Origin: Amycolatopsis australiensis
Lineage (GTDB): Bacteria > Actinomycetota > Actinomycetes > Mycobacteriales > Pseudonocardiaceae
Length of the DNA stretch: 64,000 nt
Reading direction: 5' to 3'
NCBI RefSeq assembly: GCF_900119165.1
Contig: NZ_FPJG01000006.1
Coordinates: 8,408,001-8,472,000, forward strand
Shown piece by piece: positions 39,736 to 48,413 of this stretch (its first letter is position 1; each line of letters begins with the position of its first letter). A program made the translations under genes and the position numbers. A model generated the notes under the pieces. It worked only from the letters and a program-made list of their open reading frames with translations, was not told where the DNA came from and ran no database searches.

Positions 39736-40581
39736 ATGCCCGCGCGCATCGCCGTCATCACCGACTCGAGCTCCTGCCTGCCCGACATCGTCGCTTCCCG
39801 CTGGGCCATCGGCGTCGTCCAGATCCAGCTGAACCTGGATGGTCAGTTCGACGACGAAAACCGCTTCGACCGCGGCGACGTCATCGACGCGATGAGAGCA
39901 GGCCGGACGATCACCACCGCGCCCCCGGATCCGGGGGCGTTCTTCTGGACCTACCAGGAGGCGGCGGCCTCCGGGGCGACCGCCATCGTCAGCATCCACA
40001 TCTCCGGCCGCATGTCCGACACCGTCCGCGCCGCTCGCGAGGCCGCGCAGCAGGTCCGCATCCCGGTGCACGTCCTCGACAGCCGGACCACCGGCATGAG
40101 CCTCGGCTTCGCGGCGGTGGCCGCGGCCCGGACCGCCGCGGCGGGCGGCGACGCCGACCGTGTCATCGAAGCCGCCGAACGCCGCTGCGCGAGCAGCACC
40201 GAGTTCATCTACGTCGACACGCTGGAGTACCTGCGCCGCGGCGGCCGGATCGGCGCGGCGCAGGCCATGCTCGGCACCGCGTTCTCGATCAAGCCGCTGC
40301 TCACGGTGAAGAACGGCGAGGTCGCGCCGCTGGCCCGCGTCCCCGGCACGCGGCGCGCGCTGGCCAAGATGGTCGACCTCGCGGTGAAGAAGTCCGGCGG
40401 CTTCCGGGCCGACATCGCCGTGACCCGGTTCGGCGCCAGTGACCACGAGCTGGAGATCGGCAGGCAGATCGAACGGCGTGTGCCGGCGATGGCCGAGAGC
40501 CTGGTGGTCGAGGCGAGCACGGTCATCGGCGCGCACCTCGGCCCCGGCGCGCTCGGCATCACGGTGTCCCCGGTGGGTTGA
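39736..40581 (+). CDS. DegV-family fatty-acid-binding protein
   Basis: 281 residues. The DegV signature is clear: IAVITDSSSCLPDIVAS at the N-terminus with the lipid-head-group Ser cluster, TTAPPDPGAFFWTYQ, IVSIHISGRMSDTVRAAREAA split by the Ser, LDSRTTGMSLGFAA, and the central helix region TLEYLRRGGRIGAAQAMLG. Such proteins bind long-chain fatty acids and, in Gram-positive bacteria with FakA, present them for phosphorylation; no fakA is visible here. It ends inside the convergent frameshifted gene (23-base overlap). Confidence 0.92.
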   Translation: MPARIAVITDSSSCLPDIVASRWAIGVVQIQLNLDGQFDDENRFDRGDVIDAMRAGRTITTAPPDPGAFFWTYQEAAASGATAIVSIHISGRMSDTVRAAREAAQQVRIPVHVLDSRTTGMSLGFAAVAAARTAAAGGDADRVIEAAERRCASSTEFIYVDTLEYLRRGGRIGAAQAMLGTAFSIKPLLTVKNGEVAPLARVPGTRRALAKMVDLAVKKSGGFRADIAVTRFGASDHELEIGRQIERRVPAMAESLVVEASTVIGAHLGPGALGITVSPVG

Positions 40582-40982
40582 CCCGCCGGCCGGGGACGGC
40601 CAGCAGGACGAGCGGCACGACCACGCCGAGCCCGGTCGTCGCGACGATCAGCACCTGGTCGATCCGGGCGAAGTGCGCGACGTGCCCGAGGTGGTACCCG
40701 AAGTGCGGCAGGCCGAACAGCAGCGCCGAGACGGCCGCGAGCCGCGCCACACTTGTGGTGCCCATCACGGCGGCCCCGAGCAGCAGGGCCGCGAGCGCCA
40801 GGTTGAGGCCGCCGAAGTCGCGCAGGAGGTGCTCGTCGAAGGCGCCGTCCGGCCACCCATCCCGTGCGGAAGCCGGGAAAGTCCTGGTAGAAGCCGGTGG
40901 GCGAGACCAGTGGCCAAATTCCGACCACGGCCTCGACCAGGCCGGAGAACACGAGCAGAACGCGGGTGATGGTCCGTTGCAT
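40559..40982 (-). pseudogene. Frameshifted small membrane protein gene
   Basis: Two frames share one protein. Frame 1, from ATG 40982, reads MQRTITRVLLVFSGLVEAVV through QDFPGFRTGW; frame 2 continues WPDGAFDEHLLRDFGGLNLA to the stop at 40559. The combined product would have about 140 residues and four membrane helices. The total length is 3n+1, so one extra base, most simply in the run at about 40854-40859, breaks the gene. Either it is a recent pseudogene or the base is a sequencing error. The family resembles small DUF-type membrane proteins of actinobacteria; function is unknown. Confidence 0.75.
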
Positions 40983-41022
40983 GACCACGGAACGAGACGG
41001 CCGGGCCCGGCGTGACACCCGC

Positions 41023-41028
41023 TAGGGT
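41023..41028 (+). promoter_or_regulatory. Leaderless promoter of glucan-cluster methyltransferase
   Basis: TAGGGT lies 7 bases before GTG 41036. Confidence 0.5.
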
Positions 41029-41035
41029 CGCGGAG

Positions 41036-41809
41036 GTGACCACCCCAGCCACCCGGGCCGAGGCGCTGCACCTGACCGGCGAACGAACCGTCCCCGGCAT
41101 CCCCGAGGAGAACTACTGGTTCCGCCGTCACGAGGCCGCCTACCTCGCCCTGCTCCCCCACTGCGCGGACGCGACGGTGCTCGAAGCCGGCTGTGGCGAA
41201 GGCTACGGCGCGAGCCTCCTCGCGACGACGGCCCGCCGGGTGCTCGCGCTGGACTACGACGTGCCGACGACCGAGCACGTCGCCCGCCGCTACCCGGAAG
41301 TCGGCGTCGCGCGGGCGAACCTGGCGGCGCTGCCGGTGCGCGACGGTGTGGTCGACGTCGTGGCCAATTTCCAGGTCATCGAGCACCTGTGGGATCAGGC
41401 GGGGTTCCTCGCCGAGTGCCGGCGCGTGTTGCCGCGAAACGGCAAACTGCTGGTCACGACCCCGAACCGGCTGACTTTCACCCCGGACAGCGACACGCCG
41501 CTGAACCCGTTCCACACCCGCGAGCTGGCGCCGGACGAGCTGGCCGGGCTGCTCACCGACGCGGGGTTCGACATCGAGACGCTGCACGGCCTGCACCACG
41601 GCGAGGCCGTGCGCGCGCTCGACGAGCGGTACGGCGGTTCGATCATCGACGCCCAGCTCGACGTGGTCATGGGCTCGCTGCCCGGTCAGGCGGTCTGGCC
41701 GGAGGCGCTGCTCGCCGACGTCGCCGCGATCGAGGCCACGGGCTTCGCCATCCACGGCGACGACCTCGACGCCAGCCTCGACCTGGTCGCCGTGGCGGTG
41801 CGCCGATGA
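41036..41809 (+). CDS. SAM-dependent methyltransferase of the methylglucose-polysaccharide cluster (Rv3030-like)
   Basis: 257 residues. The class I methyltransferase fold is seen in motif I VLEAGCGEGYGASLL, motif II LALDYDVPTTEHVARRY, PVRDGVVDVVANFQVIEHL and the LPRNGKLLVTTPN strand. A GTG start at 41036 fits the leaderless promoter. The stop overlaps the GH57 gene start as ATGA. In mycobacteria the orthologous position (Rv3030) belongs to the genes for 6-O-methylglucose lipopolysaccharide; modification of a sugar in a cytoplasmic alpha-glucan is inferred here. Confidence 0.85.
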   Translation: MTTPATRAEALHLTGERTVPGIPEENYWFRRHEAAYLALLPHCADATVLEAGCGEGYGASLLATTARRVLALDYDVPTTEHVARRYPEVGVARANLAALPVRDGVVDVVANFQVIEHLWDQAGFLAECRRVLPRNGKLLVTTPNRLTFTPDSDTPLNPFHTRELAPDELAGLLTDAGFDIETLHGLHHGEAVRALDERYGGSIIDAQLDVVMGSLPGQAVWPEALLADVAAIEATGFAIHGDDLDASLDLVAVAVRR

Positions 41810-43311
41810 GCGAAGGCACGTTCTGCCTGGTCCTGCACAGTCATCTGCCGTGGCTGCCGCACCACGGGAGCTGGCCGGTCGGCGAGGAATGGCTGTACCA
41901 GGCGTGGGCGCATTCGTACCTGCCGATGGTCGAGCTGCTGGAGCGATTCGCCGCCGAAGGCCGCCGGGACGTGCTGACGCTGGGTGTCACGCCGGTGCTC
42001 GCCGCGCAGCTCGACGACCCGTACAGCATCCGCGCGTTCCACGACTGGCTCGGCCACTGGCAGCTGCGCGCGCAGCACGCGTCGACGCTGTGGCGCGGCG
42101 ACCCGGTCCTGCGCGAGCTGGCGGCGGCCGAGCACCGGACCGCGGTCCGCGCGGCCGAGGAGCTGGGGACGCGCTGGCGCCACGGCTTCTCCCCGGTCCT
42201 TCGTTCGCTGGTCGACAATTCGACGATCGAGCTGCTCGGCGGCCCCCTGGCCCACCCGTTCCAGCCGCTGCTGGACCCGCGGGTGCGCGAGTTCGCGCTC
42301 AACGCCGGCCTGGCCGACACCGCGTTGCGCCTCGGGTCGCGGCCCGAGGGAATCTGGGCGCCGGAGTGCGGCTACGCGCCTGGTATGGAAAACGACTACG
42401 CGGCCGCCGGCGTGCGGCGGTTCATGGTCGACGGGCCGTCGTTGCGGGGCCGGACCTGGGCCGCGCGGCCGGTCGGCGACAGCGACGTGGTCGCGTTCGG
42501 GCGCGACCTCGAAGTGACCTACCGGGTCTGGTCGCCGAAGGCCGGCTACCCGGGCCACGCCGCCTACCGCGACTTCCACACCTGGGCGCACGAGGTCGGG
42601 CTCAAGGCGTCGCGAGTCACCGGCAAGACGGTCGAACCGCCGGACAAGGCGCCGTACGACCCGTCGCTGGCCGCGGACACCCTCGGACTGCACGTCAAGG
42701 ACTTCGTGGACACCGTCGTGACGCGGCTGCGTTCGCTGAAGGCGCAACACGGCCGCGAAGCGCTCGTTGTCGCCGCGTACGACACAGAGCTCTTCGGGCA
42801 CTGGTGGCACGAAGGGCCGGCGTGGCTGGAGGGCGTGTTGCGCGCTTTGCCTGAGGCCGGCGTCCGCGTGACGACGCTGAAGGGCGCCCTCGAAGCGGGG
42901 CACATCGGCGAGCCGATCGACCTGCCCGCGTCGTCGTGGGGGTCGGGCAAGGACTGGCGCGTGTGGGACGGCGAGCAGGTCAAGGACATGGTCGCCGCCA
43001 ACGCGGCGCTGCAGGAACGGCTCCTCGACCTCGTTGCCGGTTTGGCGACCACGGCCCGCGACACCGTCGCCGACCAGGCCGTCGCGGAGGCGATGCTGGC
43101 GCTGGAGAGCGACTGGGCGTTCATGGTGACGAAGGATTCGGCCGCGGACTACGCGCGTCGTCGCGCGGCGGTCCACACCGAGCGCTTCGACGCTTTGGCC
43201 GATTTGCTACGCCGCGGCGACCGCGCCAGGGCCGAGGAGCTCGCCGCCGCCTACCGCGCCGACGACGGACCGTTCGGGCACCTCGACGCCCGGGCGCTGA
43301 AGCACGACTGA
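41806..43311 (+). CDS. GH57-family glycoside hydrolase / glucan branching enzyme (Rv3031-like)
   Basis: 501 residues. The GH57 core starts with FCLVLHSHLPW. Catalytic Glu is E187 in GIWAPECGYAPG, the nucleophile pattern, and catalytic Asp is D326 in AAYDTELFGHWW. A C-terminal helical domain (ANAALQERLLDLVAGL, LESDWAFMVTKDSAADYARR) is typical of branching-enzyme members. Reaction: forms alpha-1,6 branches, or trims an alpha-1,4 glucan, presumably the backbone of a methylglucose polysaccharide. ATG 41806 overlaps the methyltransferase stop. Confidence 0.9.
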   Translation: MSEGTFCLVLHSHLPWLPHHGSWPVGEEWLYQAWAHSYLPMVELLERFAAEGRRDVLTLGVTPVLAAQLDDPYSIRAFHDWLGHWQLRAQHASTLWRGDPVLRELAAAEHRTAVRAAEELGTRWRHGFSPVLRSLVDNSTIELLGGPLAHPFQPLLDPRVREFALNAGLADTALRLGSRPEGIWAPECGYAPGMENDYAAAGVRRFMVDGPSLRGRTWAARPVGDSDVVAFGRDLEVTYRVWSPKAGYPGHAAYRDFHTWAHEVGLKASRVTGKTVEPPDKAPYDPSLAADTLGLHVKDFVDTVVTRLRSLKAQHGREALVVAAYDTELFGHWWHEGPAWLEGVLRALPEAGVRVTTLKGALEAGHIGEPIDLPASSWGSGKDWRVWDGEQVKDMVAANAALQERLLDLVAGLATTARDTVADQAVAEAMLALESDWAFMVTKDSAADYARRRAAVHTERFDALADLLRRGDRARAEELAAAYRADDGPFGHLDARALKHD

Positions 43312-43323
43312 AAGGTTCTTCGG

Positions 43324-43812
43324 ATGGGGATCCACGAAATTCCGGTCAAGACCCTCGACGGGCAGGACAGCTCGCTCGGCTCGCTGACCGGCAAGGCGTT
43401 GCTCGTGGTCAACGTGGCGTCGAAATGCGGCCTGACCCCGCAGTACTCGGGCCTGGAGCGGCTGCAGGAACGCTTCGGCGACCAGGGGTTTTCCGTCGTC
43501 GGGTTTCCGTGCAACCAGTTCGCCGGTCAGGAGCCGGGCAGCGCGGAGGAGATCCAGACGTTCTGCTCGACGACCTACGGCGTCACGTTCCCGCTGTTCG
43601 AGAAGATCGAGGTCAACGGCGAAGGCCGGCACCCGCTGTATGCGGAGCTGACCAAGACGGCCGACGCGGACGGCGAAGCAGGCGACGTCCAGTGGAACTT
43701 CGAGAAGTTCCTGATCAGCGCCGACGGCGAGGTCCTGGCGCGGTTCCGGCCGCGCACCGAGCCCGAGGACGAGAAGGTCGTCAAGGCGATCGAGGCCGCG
43801 CTTCCGGCGTGA
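43324..43812 (+). CDS. Glutathione peroxidase-family (thioredoxin-dependent) peroxidase
   Basis: 162 residues. Catalytic Cys is C35 in VASKCGLTPQ; no UGA selenocysteine is present. The rest of the tetrad is visible: Q69 in CNQFAGQEPG, and W124 and N125 in VQWNFEKF. A second Cys (C63, or C81 in FCSTTYG) could resolve the disulfide. It starts 12 bases after the GH57 stop and so is probably transcribed with the glucan genes, although Gpx is not part of that pathway in mycobacteria. Actinobacteria without glutathione generally reduce such enzymes with thioredoxin. Confidence 0.9.
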   Translation: MGIHEIPVKTLDGQDSSLGSLTGKALLVVNVASKCGLTPQYSGLERLQERFGDQGFSVVGFPCNQFAGQEPGSAEEIQTFCSTTYGVTFPLFEKIEVNGEGRHPLYAELTKTADADGEAGDVQWNFEKFLISADGEVLARFRPRTEPEDEKVVKAIEAALPA

Positions 43813-43819
43813 GACGCTG

Positions 43820-43851
43820 GTGCCGCGCCGGATGAGCGTCCGGCGCGGCAC
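43820..43851 (+). terminator. Terminator after the glutathione peroxidase gene
   Basis: Perfect 13-base stem GTGCCGCGCCGGA / TCCGGCGCGGCAC with a 6-base loop, 8 bases after the stop. Confidence 0.85.
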
Positions 43852-44141
43852 GGACCTGGTGCTGTTGAGCGGTTCCGGCGGGGAGCCGGCCGGCGCTGAT
43901 GGCCGAAATCCGGCGAACGGTCCACGCGGCGGCGCCGGGACCGGTCCGGGTGGAGGCGGCCGCGGTGACGGACTCGGCGGCCCTGCGCGGGGCGCTGTTG
44001 TCGGCCTTTGACCACGGACGCGACGGCCTCGTCAGAGGCCGTCGCCGAAAATCGACCACAGGGGCGACAGGCTGGCCGGAGCATCGGCCAAGACGACCAC
44101 GGCTGGCGGCTGGGTAGTGGTCGGAAATCGGCGACAGCGGC
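43852..44141. other. Intergenic region with hairpin and dispersed 14-mer
   Basis: No gene is supported between the peroxidase and the GH2 gene. It holds a perfect 9-base hairpin GACGGCCTC / GAGGCCGTC (44022-44043) and, in inverted orientation at 44046-44059, the exact 14-mer GTGGTCGATTTTCG also found at 20640-20653. A third, shorter relative GTGGTCGATTcg is at 62755. The 72-codon open frame 43899-44117 has no ribosome binding site or family resemblance. Confidence 0.5.
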
Positions 44142-45905
44142 TCAGGCGGAACCCGCGTCGATCACCGAGCGGGCGCACTTCGCCACCACCTCCGGATCGA
44201 CCTTGACCACGCGGCGGTCATACGTCAGCAGCCCGTTGACCTCGTTTTCGACATCGGTCGTCTGCGTGTAGACCGCGCCCGACAGCCCCCGCTCGGTCAC
44301 CACTCGCTCCAGAGCGGTGCTCACCTCCGCGTAGCGCTCGGTGAGCCGCTCGCGCGTCGGCGTCATTTCGTAGGCGTTCGGCGGCCCGGGCCAGCGGTGG
44401 TCGTCCAGGACCAGGCCGAGGCCGCCGTACTCGCCGTCGACGATCGCTCGGCCGTCCGAGATCACCGGTGTGCCCGGGCCGACGTACGTGTGGTCGTCGT
44501 AGACGTCGCCCGCGCCCGTGTCCGGGCGGGAGAAACAGCAGTTCACGCCGCTGTTCGCGATCATCAGCCGGGCCGGGTCGAGGGTTTTGACCAATTCCGC
44601 GACACGGGCCGTGTCGAACTCGCCCCAGCCCTCGTTGAACGGCACCCAGCCCACGATCGACGGGGCCGCTCGCAGCTGGTTGATCATTTTGATCAGTTCA
44701 GCTTCGAACCGCTCCTTCGCCCGCGGGACCGGGTCCGGGGCGATCCCGGGCGGCCCGTCGAACGACACGGTCAGCGACGGCATGTCCTGCCAGACGACCA
44801 AACCCAGCGTGTCGGCCCAGAAGTACCACCGAGCCGGCTCCACCTTGACGTGCTTGCGGACGAAGTTGAAGCCCAGCTCCTTTGTCTTCTCGAGGTCGAA
44901 GCGCAGGGCTTCGTCGGTGGGCGCGGTCGAGACGCCGTCGGGCCAGTAGCCCTGGTCGAGCGGACCGTGCAGGAAGGTGATCCGGCCGTTGAGCGCGATC
45001 CGCGGGCGGCCTTGACCGTCCGGGAGCAGGCCGATCGTCCGGAGACCGGTGTAGCTGCCGACCTCGTCCAGCACCGCGCCGTGCCCGTCGAGGAGCTGGA
45101 CGCGCAGCGTGTAGAGATGCGGATCTTCTGGCGTCCAGAGGCGCGGTTCGGGAACGTCCACGCGCACCGCTGTCCCCGCCTTCCCCGAGCCGCGGGCGAC
45201 TTCGCCGTCCGTGGTCGAAATGACGACAACGATCTCCGAACCGCCGGTGACCTGCGGGAACACCGTCACGCCGGTGAGGTCCGGGGTCAGGTCGAGCCGT
45301 TCGACGCGGACCTTGGGCACCGGCTCGAGCCACACCGTTTGCCAGATCCCGGACGACGCCGTGTAGCAGATCCCGCCGGGCGCGTTGCGCTGCTTGCCCA
45401 CCGGGAACGTCTCGATGTCGGTGCGGTCCTCGGCCCGGACGGTCAGCTCCTGCGGCCCCGGCTGCCGCAGGACGTCGGAGATGTCCGCGCTGAACGCCGT
45501 GTAGCCGCCTTCGTGCGTCGCGACGAGCTGGTTGTTGACCCACACCTTCGCCGTCTGGTCGACCGCGCCGAAGTGCAGCAGGATCCGTGAGCCGCGCCAG
45601 TCGACGGGGACTTCGAACAGCCGCCGGTACCAGAGGACCTCGTCGCGTCGTCCGATTCCGGACAACGCCGACTCCGGCGGGAACGGCACCAAGATCCGCT
45701 CGGCGTAGCCGGACGGCCGTGGTTCGTCCGGCGACGACGGCCAGCCCGCGTACTCCCAGACGCCGTTGAGGTTCAGCCAGCGCGGCCGCGTCAGCTGGGG
45801 CCGCGGATACTCGGGTAGCGCGTTGCCGGGGCCGACGTCGCTGGTCCACGGCGTCGACAGCGGCGGGTCGAGCCGGCGCCAGCCGGTGTTCTCCGGAACA
45901 GTCAT
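44142..45905 (-). CDS. Glycoside hydrolase family 2 protein (beta-galactosidase/glucuronidase type)
   Basis: 587 residues. The sugar-binding jelly-roll (LNLNGVWEYAGW, HFGAVDQTAKVWVNNQLV), an immunoglobulin-like domain and a TIM barrel follow in order. The acid/base Glu is E425 in FNEGWGEF and the nucleophile Glu is E492 in VDGEYGG. The C-terminal domains of classical LacZ are absent. It has no signal peptide, so it should act on imported oligosaccharides. It is on the opposite strand inside the glucan cluster, which is a lineage-specific insertion. Confidence 0.88.
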   Translation of the reverse strand: MTVPENTGWRRLDPPLSTPWTSDVGPGNALPEYPRPQLTRPRWLNLNGVWEYAGWPSSPDEPRPSGYAERILVPFPPESALSGIGRRDEVLWYRRLFEVPVDWRGSRILLHFGAVDQTAKVWVNNQLVATHEGGYTAFSADISDVLRQPGPQELTVRAEDRTDIETFPVGKQRNAPGGICYTASSGIWQTVWLEPVPKVRVERLDLTPDLTGVTVFPQVTGGSEIVVVISTTDGEVARGSGKAGTAVRVDVPEPRLWTPEDPHLYTLRVQLLDGHGAVLDEVGSYTGLRTIGLLPDGQGRPRIALNGRITFLHGPLDQGYWPDGVSTAPTDEALRFDLEKTKELGFNFVRKHVKVEPARWYFWADTLGLVVWQDMPSLTVSFDGPPGIAPDPVPRAKERFEAELIKMINQLRAAPSIVGWVPFNEGWGEFDTARVAELVKTLDPARLMIANSGVNCCFSRPDTGAGDVYDDHTYVGPGTPVISDGRAIVDGEYGGLGLVLDDHRWPGPPNAYEMTPTRERLTERYAEVSTALERVVTERGLSGAVYTQTTDVENEVNGLLTYDRRVVKVDPEVVAKCARSVIDAGSA

Positions 45906-46018
45906 CCCCGCCGATGGTGGCAGAGATCGCCCCGGGCGCCAGTGATCCCGGCCACAGATCGGCCGGCGGCTGGCCGGTCGGCTGGCACGGGGGCCGCCGA
46001 ACCCTTCCGACTCGCGAG

Positions 46019-46024
46019 TAACCT
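46019..46024 (+). promoter_or_regulatory. Leaderless promoter of GT4 gene
   Basis: TAACCT lies 6 bases before ATG 46031; the same box is found before the DegV gene. Confidence 0.5.
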
Positions 46025-46030
46025 CTGCCC

Positions 46031-47308
46031 ATGCGTGTGCTGATGCTGTCCTGGGAGTACCCGCCGGTGGCCATCGGTGGCCTGGCCCGGCACGTGCACG
46101 CGCTCGCCACCAACCTGGCCCGGCAGGGTCACGACGTCGTGGTCCTCTGCCGGCACGCGGCGGGCACCGACGCCGGGACGCACCCGCGCACCGACCGCGT
46201 CGTCGAGGGCGTGCGGATCATCCGGGTCGCCGAGGACCCGATGCACGTGACGTTCGAACGCGATCTCGTCGCCTGGACGCTGGCCATGGGGCACGCCATG
46301 GTCCGCGCCGCGAACGACCTGCTGCGCGGATGGCAGCCCGACGTCGTCCACGCTCATGACTGGCTCGTCGCGCATCCGGCCATCGCCATCGCCGAGGTCG
46401 CGCGGGTGCCGCTGGTCGGCACGATCCACGCGACCGAGGCCGGGCGGCACTCCGGCTGGCTGTCGCATCCGCTGAACCAGCAGGTTCACTCCGTCGAGTG
46501 GTGGCTCGCCAACCGCGCCGACGCGTTGATCACCTGCTCGCAGGCGATGCGCCGCGAGGTCGCGCACCTTTTCGAGGTCGAGGCCGACGACGTCACGGTC
46601 ATCCACAACGGCATCGAGGAACGCGGCTGGCAGGTGCCGGCGGCCGAGATCGCCCGCGCGCGCGAGGTCTACAGCCCGGCCGGGGCGCCGCTGTTGCTCT
46701 ATTTCGGACGGCTCGAGTGGGAGAAGGGCGTGCAGGACCTGCTCGCCGCGCTTCCCCGGATCCGGCGGCGTCATCCCGGCACGCGAGTGGTCGTTGCCGG
46801 AAAAGGACGACACTTCGACGAGCTGGTCGAGCAGGCGCGGAAGCTGCGGGTGCGGCGCGCGGTCGACTTCGTCGGGCACCTTTCCGACCGTGACTTGCGT
46901 GCCGCGCTCGCCGCGGCCGACGCCGTCGTGCTGCCCAGCCGGTACGAGCCCTTCGGGATCGTCGCGCTGGAGGCCGCGGCCGCGAACGCGCCGCTGGTGG
47001 CGTCGACCGCCGGTGGGCTCGGCGAGGTCGTCGTCCACGGCGAGACCGGGCTGGCCTTCAGCCCGGGCGATGTCGCGGAATTGGCCAACGCGGTGACGGC
47101 CGTGCTCAGCGACGCGGACGCCGCGGCGAAGCGTGCGAAGGCGGCGAAGTCGCGGTTGGCCGCCGACTTCGACTGGGGACGGATCGCCGAGGCGACCGTC
47201 GCCGTCTACAAGCGGGCCAAGCCGGGTGAGCCGGTCGAACTGCCGCGGCCGAAGATCGCCACCGGCAACGCGTTCGAGCCAGTCGCGGCCGGGGTGCCGG
47301 AACTGTAG
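46031..47308 (+). CDS. GT4-family alpha-1,4-glucosyltransferase (Rv3032-like)
   Basis: 425 residues. N-terminal domain: LMLSWEYPPVAIGGLARHVHALA, the GT4/GT5 Gly-rich donor loop, interrupted by turns. C-terminal domain: LLYFGRLEWEKGVQDLLAA, VVVAGKGRHFDELVEQA, and the EX7E motif RYEPFGIVALEAAA. The neighbouring GH57 and methyltransferase genes, and the match to Rv3032, point to synthesis of an alpha-1,4-glucan (methylglucose lipopolysaccharide type). It has its own leaderless promoter because a GH2 gene separates it from the other two genes. Confidence 0.88.
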   Translation: MRVLMLSWEYPPVAIGGLARHVHALATNLARQGHDVVVLCRHAAGTDAGTHPRTDRVVEGVRIIRVAEDPMHVTFERDLVAWTLAMGHAMVRAANDLLRGWQPDVVHAHDWLVAHPAIAIAEVARVPLVGTIHATEAGRHSGWLSHPLNQQVHSVEWWLANRADALITCSQAMRREVAHLFEVEADDVTVIHNGIEERGWQVPAAEIARAREVYSPAGAPLLLYFGRLEWEKGVQDLLAALPRIRRRHPGTRVVVAGKGRHFDELVEQARKLRVRRAVDFVGHLSDRDLRAALAAADAVVLPSRYEPFGIVALEAAAANAPLVASTAGGLGEVVVHGETGLAFSPGDVAELANAVTAVLSDADAAAKRAKAAKSRLAADFDWGRIAEATVAVYKRAKPGEPVELPRPKIATGNAFEPVAAGVPEL

Positions 47309-47320
47309 GTAGCGGCCCGC

Positions 47321-47449
47321 TCAGAAGTGGCAGGGCCGGACGCAGTCCGGCTGCGCCGCGGTGGGCGCGGCCGTGGTCACGACGGCGCCGAACGAAAACG
47401 ACAACACGACGAAGGCAGCGGCGACGGCAGCTCTCAACCTGCTGGTCAT
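47321..47449 (-). CDS. Tiny secreted cysteine peptide (42 residues)
   Basis: A 42-codon gene from ATG 47449 with a strong GAGGAGT ribosome binding site. Residues about 1-32 are a Sec signal peptide: Arg-containing start MTSRLR, hydrophobic core AAVAAAFVVLSFSFGAVV and a TAAPTAA cleavage region. Only about ten residues, QPDCVRPCHF, would remain, with two Cys that could form a disulfide. Mycobacteria have an exported protein (Rv3033) after Rv3032, though it is larger. The function is unknown. The convergent GT4 gene ends 12 bases away. Confidence 0.6.
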   Translation of the reverse strand: MTSRLRAAVAAAFVVLSFSFGAVVTTAAPTAAQPDCVRPCHF

Positions 47450-47577
47450 GGGGACTCCTCGGGAAGATCGGCGCGAAGGGCGCCTCGGTGCGAGCATCCG
47501 CGCCGCGTCCCGGCGAAACAATCAGGAAAACAGTACGGACCAGTACGTATTCGCCTTCCGTGACCGGTTCGGCTGAA

Positions 47578-48357
47578 TCAGCGGGTTCCGGTCAGGACAC
47601 GCACCCGGACCTGCTCGCGCAGCGGTCCGTGCGGGGCAACGGCGGCCCGGACGCGCTCGGTGAACGCCGGCCGGTCCGCGGCCGCCGGGAGCTGCTCCGG
47701 GTTCATCGCCGAAAAAACGCCACCGACGATTTCCTCGGCGCTCAGCGGCGCGACATACGAGATGACCTGCGAGTCGACCGCGTACCCGGCGGCCGACAGC
47801 GCGTCCGCGTAGCGGGCCTGGCTCGCCGCGTCGGTGCCGCACGTCCGGTGCACGGGTGTCCCCAAATACGACGACACCACCTCGCGCACGGCGGCCGACC
47901 ACGCCGTGTCCTGCAGCCAGAGGGGTTCGCCGTTGGTCACGACCGCGATGCCGCCGCCCGGGCGCAGCAACGGCCGTGCCGCCGCGAACAACCGCTCGTG
48001 ATCCATCCAGTGCAACGCCTGGGCCACCGTCACCGCGGCCAGCCGGCCCGCACCGACGACCGGTGCCAGCGCGCCGATGTCCGAGTCCGCACCCAGCAGC
48101 CAGGTCACGTTCGGCGCCGGCGTCGCGCGGCGGCCCTGGTCGAGCATCGCCGGTTCCGGGTCCATGCCGAGCACCGCGCCCACCCGGGGCGCCAGGCCCC
48201 GGGTGAGCTGGCCGGTGCCGCAGCCGAGGTCGAGCACGACGTCGTCGCGCGTCAACGCGAACGCCGTGACCAGCGCGTCCGCCACCGCCGGGGCGTAGCC
48301 GCGGCGGAACCGCTGGTAGTACTCGCTCACTTCGCCGCCGAACCCGGGTGCCGTCAT
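47578..48357 (-). CDS. SAM-dependent methyltransferase
   Basis: 259 residues. Class I motifs: motif I VVLDLGCGTGQLTRGLAP, motif II LGMDPEPAMLDQG, VAQALHWMDHERLFAA (post-II), and the RPGGGIAVVTNG strand. The N-terminal YYQRFRRGYAPAV pattern and ALHWMD are typical of the UbiE/TAM-like group acting on small molecules. ATG 48357 is chosen because the frame upstream belongs to a shadow of the neighbouring gene. The substrate is unknown; it is followed by nothing else in the same direction. Confidence 0.85.
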   Translation of the reverse strand: MTAPGFGGEVSEYYQRFRRGYAPAVADALVTAFALTRDDVVLDLGCGTGQLTRGLAPRVGAVLGMDPEPAMLDQGRRATPAPNVTWLLGADSDIGALAPVVGAGRLAAVTVAQALHWMDHERLFAAARPLLRPGGGIAVVTNGEPLWLQDTAWSAAVREVVSSYLGTPVHRTCGTDAASQARYADALSAAGYAVDSQVISYVAPLSAEEIVGGVFSAMNPEQLPAAADRPAFTERVRAAVAPHGPLREQVRVRVLTGTR

Positions 48358-48413
48358 GGCCCGAGAATGCCCACGGCCGGACTCCGCCGGGGACGGTTCC
48401 GCTCGAAGCGGAC

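Noticed and set aside
43324..43812. Selenocysteine in glutathione peroxidase
   Set aside because: The catalytic position is an ordinary Cys codon; there is no in-frame UGA.
43899..44117. 72-codon frame in the peroxidase-GH2 gap
   Set aside because: No ribosome binding site, no recognisable motif, and the region is explained by hairpins.
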